This document shows, in pieces, positions 51,401 to 62,400 of a DNA stretch of 64,000 bases. A program made the translations under genes and the position numbers. The first letter of the stretch is position 1. Each line of letters starts with the position of its first letter. The stretch comes from Alviniconcha marisindica (lineage: Eukaryota > Mollusca > Gastropoda > Provannidae): contig JABMCL010000131.1 in NCBI GenBank assembly GCA_018857735.1, positions 260,001 through 324,000 of the forward strand. Reading direction: 5' to 3'. The notes beneath the pieces were generated by a model. It searched no databases, had not been told where the DNA came from, and was given only the letters and a program-made list of their open reading frames with translations.

Positions 51401-54400
51401 TTAGTGTTCTGAAACAAGATCAAAACACGCAGAAAGGTTAAAAAGGCTTATTTTAATCGGACAATACAAAACAAGCAACATTTTCACTGGAAACACCTTT
51501 TTGGCAAGCAACAAACTCACAGAAAATACACTGACAATGACAGGAATAATTAAGCAAAAATAATAAATCAAATAAACAGAGAAAGAAATATCAGAATCAG
51601 AATCAAATATTTATTGTCCCAGAACAGCTTTACAAGGAAATTTGTCTTACAGTGCAAATAAAACAAACAACAGACTACTATTTTAACATGGCAACAAAAG
51701 CTCAAAATACACCGAACACAAACAACAATATTATTATCACAGCATTGAAAAGTTAATATTTACACAAGCATCTGTAACTAAATAAATAGCCTCTCTCTCT
51801 CTTTCCCTCCTCTCACTCACACACACACACATGCACACGCACACACAAAACAACAAATGTTGCTGTCCTCACCCTGCTGCCCTGGCGGGAGGGAAAGCAA
51901 ACAGATCCCTTGCTTCCTGTCCTCCCTGCTGCACAGCGGCGGGCACGCTGCCTTCGAACCGTGGTGACTCAGGCGCAGCTCTGTGGATAATTAAAAATAA
52001 ATAATTGTTTATGGCGCCCCATCTCAAGCCCACAGAGCTTACGTAAGAATACGCTCATTTTATCGCATGCACGTGCACACACGCACGCATGCACACACAC
52101 ACACTACAACTACATTAATGCAGATGACACGCACAGGTCAAAGGAGATGCACCAAGCTCATGGAATAATCCTACGCAGCTTCAGTTTTTCCCATTCCAGT
52201 GCTGCTGTGGTCTTGAAATAAGGTCAAGACATGATGCTTTAGCAGAATTCATACAAGTTTCAATGATTTCACTTACCGAGTGTCTGAGAAAATGCCAAGG
52301 TTAAATATTTTGGCTTCAGGGGCAGCCTTGGGACCTAATGAACACTGATGTCTGTTTTTGTTTCTCCTGGAATTTTACATATTTGAGTGACTTTACTTGG
52401 GTATGACTATCGCAGCCACTTGAACAGCGCTACCCAGTCCTGCTAATTATGTGATGCTTTAGTTTCCGCCTCTCCGATACACATCCCTTTCATGTGAGCC
52501 ACACGTGGGTTTTTTTTTCCTCTCTACCCCCCCCCCCCCCCCCCCCCCCCGCGGACCAGATGCAGTAGACAGTAGAACATTCCTCAAGACTCACTGGGAT
52601 AAACTGATCTTGTCTTCAGTCATATTTCATCTGAAAAAAGTGCATGGGTGGAGGGGGGTGTCACAGTATGTGGAGTAAAATGCAACAATTTTTGAAGTGA
52701 CAAAAACTACAAGAACTTGCAGCTTAACTTTGCCAGTCACAGACTACAGCCTGAGGGCTTTGCAGCAACATGCTGAAGTCTAACAAAGGTTGCAACAACT
52801 CACAGCAAAGCCGCAGGATCCACGGCCCCTGCGCTGGCCACAGCAGGCGTCTTATCCTTGGCCTGGTTGCCCATGGCGGCCATGCGTCGGGCCTTGGCTC
52901 GGGCGATGAAGGAATCGTCGTCATCATCGTCACTTTTTTTGCCACCCAGCTCTTTGGTGGGGGAGGCAGATTTGGCAGCCCCTCTTGCAGGTCGGGAGGA
53001 AGTGGGGGTCCTCGGGGTGGAGTCAGTGACCCCAGGGCTGCGGGAGGGCACGCGCTTTGGAATAAACAACTCCCCGTCAGAATCGGAATCCTTCAGGCCC
53101 AGCCAATCTTTGGCGTCCAGCTTTGCCGAGGGTTTAGGCACCTCCGCTTTCCTCTCGGGTGACGCCTCCCTGGGGCTGTTCTTGACTAGGCTGTTGAGAA
53201 GACTGTCCTTGGCAGACATTCCGTCTCCCACTTTGGAGGTGTCTGAAGCAGCGGATCTTCCAAAGGAAAAATCAGCTGTTTTGTCTGTGGCTTTGGGAGC
53301 GGGAGAACTTTTCACTGGTGATGACGGCTGTGCCACTGCCGGGGCCTTGGCTGGAGAAGGTGTGGCGCTGCCAACAAGGGATTTGTTTGAAGAGGGAGTA
53401 GAATCGCCTCCCCCTCCCCCCGTCAGTTCCTCGAGCCACTTCATGTCGTCAGGGACGCTTCGTGCACCCACAGAACCCGACGAAGTAGGGCGCTGACCCA
53501 ATGGCTTGTCCAGCCCAAATATGTCATCATCATCTTGGAATCTGGAAAAATAAAGCAAAAACTTTCCCTCGAGTCAAAGTGTAGCTGCCAAAACAGAAAG
53601 AATTCAGAATCATGCAACCTAACCTCACCCAGCTCTGGGTAACGCCCTGCGTTCTAGCAGAGGAGCCAACACAATAACAAAACAAGGCACTGCAAGACTG
53701 GCATAGGTTAATGAGTACTACTGTCATGCAGTTGCACATTTGTGACCTATCAATATACAGTGTTCAAGAACACCTGACCATAAAGGCTGAAGGTGTAAAC
53801 ACACACACAAACTAAAAAGAACAGCAAAAATGCACTCACCTGGTCTGTAGGCAAAAAAATTCAGATCAATACATGGATTTGTAATACAGTACAAATAGAA
53901 GTGCTCAGTACCACGCCCATCATATCACTCGAACTAAGCAGGCATGTGTGTAAATGTGTGTGTATGCATGCATAAGCATGTGTGTGTGTGTGTGTGCGTG
54001 CGTGTGTGTGCTTGAGTGTCTGCGCACATACATGCATGCATGCATGTGTGTGCGTGTGCATGTGTATGCGTGCATGTATATTATATATACAAACCTGAGG
54101 AGTGTCTGCCCACCTACGTATGTAATTTTACCTCTCTCAGAGAGACAGACAAATAAAAAGAGACAGAGAGAGACAGACAGAAAGATGTACACACACATAT
54201 GCAAACAAACACACCACACATACGCACACGAAGACCACACACACCTGAGTGAGTGGCGGGAGCCAGGTCTGGAAGATGTCCACACACACATCATGCCACT
54301 CACAACTGAGTGAGCACAGACATTCAGGTCTGGAATATGTACACCCACCCACACCCTGAGGATAACTTATAACCCACTCACACACACACAGACACACACA

Positions 54401-56396
54401 CCTGCCTGAGCGGCACGAACCCTGTCTGGAAGATGTATACACACATACACACACATGCACACAAACACATCACACCACACACACCTGACTGAGCGGCGAG
54501 AGCCAGGTCTGGAATTGCCAGCAGAGGAGGCGGCCGCAGAAGGCTGGTAACTGCCAAACAAAAAGTCATCTTCATCCTCTTGCTTCTCTGCAACAAAAGC
54601 ACACACACATGAAGCAAGACGATAGCTGCTGTCTCTCAGCCGTACGTCCCAACCTCAGCTGAGATTGATTGCCAACGAGCTGTCTCACCCTGTCTGTGCA
54701 TAAAAACAAAGCCTTTCCTCAAGAATCTAAAAGTGCTGAATAGCATTTTATTTTTTAGCAAGCCAATGGTTACAGTTGGTGACAAAAGCCCCTGAAATGA
54801 TGCAAAATAGCATTAAGGCAGAAGAGTGCACCTAAACTTTCTAAAAAAAATGACCTGCTTCTTCTTTAGTTTGAGTGTACTTATGTACCAAATCAACGCT
54901 GAGTGTATAAATCTACCTTCTTTGGAAATCAGAATGTATTCTTTAGAATGTACTTGTCTACCCTGTCTGATGCTGGGTACCTTCTTTGGGCCGACTGCAC
55001 CTCTCACTCTCTATCACTTTAGGCTGAGTATACTTATCTAACCTCTCTTGCTATTATTATTATTTAATGATGCTGTATTTGTATCATAATGTTTCACCAT
55101 GAATGTCTTGGTTATTAGTAGTACTGTAGCAACAGCAGATATGCTAATATCTTCACCGCTGAGAAATAAAGTTTAATCAATCAATCAATCTCTGTCATTG
55201 GGTGGATGTACCTTCTTTGGCCTGAGTGTACAAGTTGACTACTCCCTCTATCGCTGGGTGGATGTACCTCGTTTAGGCTGAGTGTTCATGTCTACCCTCT
55301 CTGTTGCTGGGTGCATGTACCTTCTTTAGGCCGACTGTATTTGTCTACCCTCTCTATCACTGGGTGCATGTACCTTCTTTAGGCCGAGTGTTCATTTTCT
55401 ACCCTCTCTGTTGCTGGGTGCATGTACCTTCTTTAGGCCGACTGTATTTGTCTACCCTCTCTATCACTGGGTGCATGTACCTTCTTTAGGCCGAGTGTTC
55501 TTGTCTACCCTCTCTATCACTGGGTGCATGTACCTTCTTTAGGCCGAGTGTTCATGTCTACCCTCTCTGTTGCTGGGTGCATGTACCTTCTTTAGGCCGA
55601 CTGTATTTGTCTACCCTCTCTATCACTGGGTGCATGTACCTTCTTTAGGCTGAGTGTTCTTGTCTACCCTCTCTGTCGCTAGGTGGATGTACCTTCTTTA
55701 GGCCGAGTGTTCTTGTCTACCCTCTCTGTCACTGGGTGTATGTACCTTCTTTGGGCTGAGTGTTCTTGTCTACCCTCTCTGTCACTGGGTGTATGTACCT
55801 TCTTTGGGCTGAGTGTTCTTGTCTACCCTCTCTATCACTGGGTGTATGTACCTTCTTTGGGCTGAGTGTACTTCTTGTCGAGCACAAAGGTGCGCGGCTT
55901 TTCCTTTGTTTCCAACAGACTGGATGCTGTTTTCTGCCCACGCCCCAGAAGGCCATCCAACACTGATTTGGCAGGCCTGTTGTCTTCGCTGTCCCCTGCA
56001 GCGGACTTGGCTTTCGCGGCTGGTGCAGGAGTAGCTGCAGCAGCTGCTGGCTTCTTCTTGTCATCAGCATCAATGCCAAGGCCATCCAGGAAATTGTCAT
56101 CATCGCTGAAGATCATCTCATCTTTGCGTTTAGGGGCAGGCTCTGCTGCATCAGTGGAACAAAACAAAAAACACAATAGTAATTAGTTGATCATCACACG
56201 TGTGATGTGTGCCTAAAGACAAATTTGGTTTTTAAATGTAATTTGTCAACAGACAATTGTTTTTTAATGGCACTAAACTGAAAGTCACCTGACACAAAAG
56301 GAGCTGCCAACATTCAATGTCTTTCAAGATCAGTTACACAATACGCATATATATGCCTGTGCTTTTCAGAGACAAAGGCAGTCACAGACACATTAA

Positions 56397-56466
<70 letters not shown>

Positions 56467-59400
56467 CTCAAACTTGAAAACTTTCTTTTACAAGGATTGT
56501 AGTTTAGGTTCAGTCAAAAACCTGTCTAACAACTAGTCCTTGCTAAGCTACTGATGAGTAGATATTAAATTACAGGCATTATTTATATACATATATATAT
56601 GTATAGGCATGAATGGGTGAGTGAAACATTATACATGAGAATTTCCACACAAACATAGCGTGTTCACAGTGCCAGATAAACACATGCCATAACATCATTC
56701 AGTTACATATTATGAGCATACAACCAGAAAATAAAGCAGCAGAACATCTGATCAGTTCATAATTATGACTAGTATTGGAAAAGAAAACAGAAGCAGTCAA
56801 TGTTTATCTTATAAGGAACAATAAGGGAGAGGGAAAGAAAGACAAAAGAGAGAGAGAGAGAGAGAGTGAGAAAAGCAGCCTCAGACACATTAAGAGAGAG
56901 AGAGATAGAGAGAGAAAGAGAGAAACACACATGCATGTATACAAATAGAAATACACGCACACACATATGCAAACACACAGAGAGTACACACACACACACA
57001 CGCAATGGCCTCTTCTGAGCTCACCCATGCCATTCTATTAAGAGTTCAGTACATGGACCTGAAGCAGTTCAAGAAGTACCTGGTTTAGGTGGTGGCGGTG
57101 GTTCAGCTGTTGTCTCTGCGCTGGCGTTGCCGCTGCCACTGCGAGTTGGGGGTCTGTCAAACAGGTTAGGCTTTCTCGGGGAGGCTGCAAACAATTGAAA
57201 AACAGGACACAACTGCCCAAAAGTTCAAGAAAAATAATGTACTAGGCAAGAGACAAACTAGCTACACAACCAGCCCCCCAAACTGCCATTTTCTCCATCC
57301 TTAAACATACACGCACACACACACACACACACTGATGAAACAGGAGAAGAAAAACCAACATGACAAAGACACCCTACATGGCTGTGCAGCAGGTGGTGCC
57401 ACCTTGGCTTCCTCCTCCAAGGACTTCTGTTCTTTCAAAGGCGCTTTCTTGGCTGCTGGCTTTCTGCCGGCTTCTGATATGCTGTCTTCATCCAGTGAAA
57501 GGCCTGCCAGTGGATCGTCTTCATCAAAATCTGAAAACAAAAACAAACAAACATTACGGCTACTGCTACTGATAAAATGTGTTTCTACAGTGTTATTTCC
57601 CTTGAAAAAAGGGACTGAAAAAGCAACTGTAAGTTAGCTGAAATAGTAGAATAGAATCATTTATGCTTCAGCTGGGGTAAGTTAGCTGAGATGGTAGAAG
57701 AACCATTCACGTTTTGGCCAGGGTAAGTTAGCTGAAATAGCAGAATAGAAGAACCATTCATGCTTCGGCCGGGGTAAGTCAACTGAAACAGTAGAAGAAC
57801 CATTCATGCTTTAGCAGAGGTGAGTTAGTTGAGAGGAGAAGAACCGTTTACGCTTTGGCAGAGGTAAGTTACCTGCGAGAAGAAGAACTGTTCATGCTTT
57901 GGCCGGGGCAAGTCAGCTGAAATAGTAGAAGAACCATTTCTGCTATGGCAGAGGTAAGTTAACTGAGAGGAGAAGAACTGTTCACGCTTTGGCAGAGGTA
58001 AGTTATCTGTGAGGAGAACCATTCATGCTTTGGCAGAGGTAAATTAGTTGTGAGGAGAAGAACCGTTCATGCTTTGGCAGTGATAAGTTAGCTGAGAGGA
58101 GACAGCTGTTAACATTAACACAGGGGCAAGTTAGCTGACAGGAGAACTGTTAATGCTTTGGTATGGGTAAGTTAGCTGAGACAGTAGAACTGTTAATGCT
58201 TTGGTATGGGCAAGTTAGCTGAGACAATAGAGCTGTTAATGCTTTGGCAGGGCAGACAAGAGTCGTCCCAAAATTTGCACTAACATACTGGTAACATTCA
58301 CACATATTTTTGCCAGGGTGATGTGGATCTTCTTCAACTCTGATATGACATTTCTTTTTTCTTTTCCAGCAATGGGATCCAAGGGATGGCAAAGCCCGCT
58401 CACCCCCAAAATCAAACTTCTTGACCCTTGGCACAGTGCCTGGCCGTTTGTCCTCCTTGTTCGACTGGCCTGGCTTCAAGTTTTCACTGGCACGCCCCAG
58501 GTCTGAAAAAAACAACATGTCTTCTTGTGAGTACAGCAGTGATCACACTAGGCATTTTTCAAACCAGTGTGACATCGATAAGGTGGTGAAAATGGTTCAT
58601 GGTAAGCAAGTAGTTTGGTGCTTTATGCCCAGTCAACCATTACGGTTATATCAGGGTAATGGTTCATGGTAACTGGTCAAACAATCACTGTAACTGGTCA
58701 GATACAGTCATGGCCGTCCATACTACTACCACAGTTTTACTAGCAAACATCCAGCTCCCTTCCCTGCCTAAAATACACACACACACCCTGTCTCTTTTTT
58801 CAAGCACTAAGTGAGTTAATCAATGCCAGAAAAAAAGAGGGTCTACTTATCTTCAGTCAGTTTGTATGGCGGAAGACAAATGTCCACCCTCTCCATTTCC
58901 ATTTTCTTGCACCACTGACTAACACATGCCAAACGTTCTGATTTTCTCTCAATTTCGCAACATTTTCAGAATTTAGACATTGCCCAATTCTTGTGCATGG
59001 TCAACAAACAAACAGAGTTAATTAGCACTCGAAGCATATCACATGAACACGAGAAAGACCAGAATCACCTACTGTAACTCTCACCTGGCATGCGAGTAAA
59101 TACAAAGTAAACTCTACCAAAGACAAAGGTACATCCTCAACATCCCGTACAGCACTGAAGCTTGCAGCTCTAATCCTTCACTGCATTTCAAACAGAAAAG
59201 CCTGGTGGCATACGCTTCTGGACACCTGAAGACAGAAACGCACCTGTCATTTTCCCAGGTGCTGTGCCTGGCGGATAAGTGCTGACAGTCGGCGATGGAG
59301 TGGATGATGATGGCTTCACTGGCTTTCTCTTCAAGCTGCCTCGTGCGCTGCTTGGGGGGCTGGTGGGTGTCTCGCTGCGGGTAGGGGAGGCCACTCTCTC

Positions 59401-62400
59401 GGCAGCTGATCGTGGCGTGACGCTATTGGAACGAGGAGTGATGTTTTTGCTCCCTTTGCTGCTTCCCTTGATGCTGCCTTTCTTCTTGACACTGAGGGTG
59501 TCTCCGAACAGGTCCGCATCCATGTCATCAAGTCCCTGCCATGGTATTATAAATATATAATTACATACGTACGTTATTGCAAGGCCTACCGAGGCCATGA
59601 ACATTAGACGTGTACTATTTCTGTTCTATTTTATTTGGCAGAAACAAAAGTTCTGTCAGCCTGAAAAGTGAAGTATGATGAATATCAGTCCTCCTTGGCA
59701 ACTGGCTTCAAACAGAACTGACCAACAAACACTTGGATTCATAATGTTACAAATGACAACAACCCAGCTAAGCCCTGCACATAGTAGAAATGATAACAGC
59801 TTCAGACAAACTCACAGCGATAGATTTTGCCATTTTGCCAACATCAGCATCGGAGATGTCTGACTCCACATCATTCTCAGCCATAGCAGCAAGGTTGCTG
59901 TAGAAATCATCCTTGCCCCTGAAAGGAACAAAGAAAAAGTGACTATGTAAATGAAACCAGCTGTCAAATCAACAACTGCACAGACCACCAATCTAACTCT
60001 AACATTTAGTGCGGCACGTAACTGTAAACTTGGTTGCTGAAATCCCAGAGGGTAATGGTGCAACTTCAAAGGGTCACAACCATTATGGACCATACCTAAG
60101 ACTTTAATTATCACACACACATGCACATATGAACACACGCATGCACACACACACACTCACCCCCCCCCCCCCCCCCCCCCCCACTTCCACACACACACAC
60201 ACATACAAACTTACCCACTCTTGCCTGCTGCCCGGCCTCGTCCCTGGGGAAAAACAAAAAATAGTGACCACTCCATTGTTCAACATTATCCAAACAAAAT
60301 ACTTGTTCATTACAGTCACCCTTTCTTGCGCCAAACTAAAGAATTTGTCTTTGGGTAGCTTTGCTTCAGGCAAGCCAACTCCTACAGAGTCACAGTTGTT
60401 AACCCCTAGACTGCTGGGGGCTTTTGGAAATTTATTAGGGAAATAAAATCACTAGAAAAAAGAAAACAAAAACTATCCAACTTAGGGGCAATCTAGAAAA
60501 TGAGATTCTTCACAAGAGGCAATCACTAACGAGTGAGTGAGAAAAAAAGGGATGCTTCGCTTTTGAGACTCCAGGGATTGTTTCCTCAGTTACTAAGTAT
60601 TATACTGTACATTACAGAGCAGGCAGTTACGGCCCTATCACTAGAGAAATTCATCTACAGACTTTCCCTAGGACATTCTGCTACTGCTCTGGCTTCTGTA
60701 AGTAATGTGTGCAAGTCTGCATCACATGGGACCGGTTTTTGTGTGTGTTTTTTTCTTCTTTTTTCCACAGCCACACTGGACATCAAGCACTGAGGGAAGG
60801 GGTCAGATAATAACTTTACTGCCCATAAATGTAAAAATAAGAATGAAAATTTCCACATTACCCTATCTGTCAAAAACTTTACAAGTCAGTACAAAGCAGT
60901 GGAAAACAGTAATGAACAATACACTACAAAAAGAACAATACACTACAATTTGAAAGGAGAAATATATAAATATATGGTTACATTCATCCTGATGTAACTG
61001 TAAGTGAAGGGGAGAGGATGGGAGCAGGCATGCAACAGAAAAAACACAAAAAAACAGAAGAAAAAATCTACTATGATTCATACGAGTCAAACTGAAATCT
61101 GTCAGTCCAGTCCAGCCCCTGTGTTACTCTGTCTCTGCTGTGCCTTGTATGTTGTTGATCACTTTTATATGGCACTATTCTCCGCTCTTGAGCAGATTCA
61201 CTGCGTTCATGTCACATGTGCTTCTCAATGAGTGCATCCTTTTCATAAGGCGCATTTTTAATATCCACCGAAGTAGCGTTCTGACAGTGCTATTTGGCTG
61301 CTGTATGGCTGGTGCCACATGAAACTGCTGCCATCTTGGCGCACGTTCTGCGTACACCATTTAACTATGGATCAGTTACCTTCATTCAGCGCCACATGGG
61401 TAGAGTGCATGTGTGTTTAGCTGCAACCTGCCACCAGCATTTTTGGCAGAATGGCCGGGATCTTTTACGAGCTACTGTGGTAACACAGGGGTGGAACAGA
61501 TACTGAAATAAGAGTCAGCACAGAAAGTTGACCCTGGAGAAGAAAATTCTCCTGCCACTTCTGCCAGGACTTAAACCTACAACCTTTAGATCATGTGTCT
61601 GGTGCTCTAACCACTGAGCAGTCCCTGCTCTCCAATGTATGTTACTACAGCTTTAAAATATTGCTGAAATATAAAGACAAAGGCCACAGATAGTAGCAAA
61701 GCTGATAAAACAAAAGAATATATATATATATACAGATTCCCACTTTCACGACTTTCATTCTTGATATCTAGACACACTCAGGGATGCAAATCATTCAGTT
61801 TAGACAGCATGTGCAAAGACAAGAAAAATAATCTTACCTGAGCAGGTTTCTTTTTGGGAGTTTCTTCTGAAAAAGACATTAACACAATTCTTCAATCTTG
61901 TGGCATGTTTTCAACACAACACATTAAGAAAACACATTTTCTTTAGATGCAACGAATACTAATTACGGTAACTACTGATACTAAGTAAATTATAGTATTC
62001 TAAAGCACAACACAAACGGGCTCCAAGTATCCACTTATGCATGAAAAATCATACCAATAAAAAGAGAGAGAAAAGAAAGAAAGAAAGAAAAGAATAGATT
62101 AAACATATTATGACAGAAGATCAAAAACTTTGTTAACATTCTTTTTAATTAAAGAATTTTTAAAAAAGTAACAACAACAACAACAACAAAAACTATATAT
62201 GTAGGTCAAACAGTTACTTACCAGGCTCCAAAAGATCTCCCAGCAGATCATCAAGGGAATCCTGTCCTTTTTCTGAGGGGAAAAAAAGAAAAAAAGACAG
62301 TGAGAGAGAGAGTGGGCATTCTTCTACGAAGAATAGAAGAAAATTCAGAAGCTAGTAATAGTATCAAACAGATTCTTTACATATCACAATATATCATTAT

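Noticed and set aside
61560..61625. Functional tRNA gene on the minus strand
   Set aside because: A and B boxes are present, but the acceptor stem and anticodon arm do not pair; it is best read as a SINE head.
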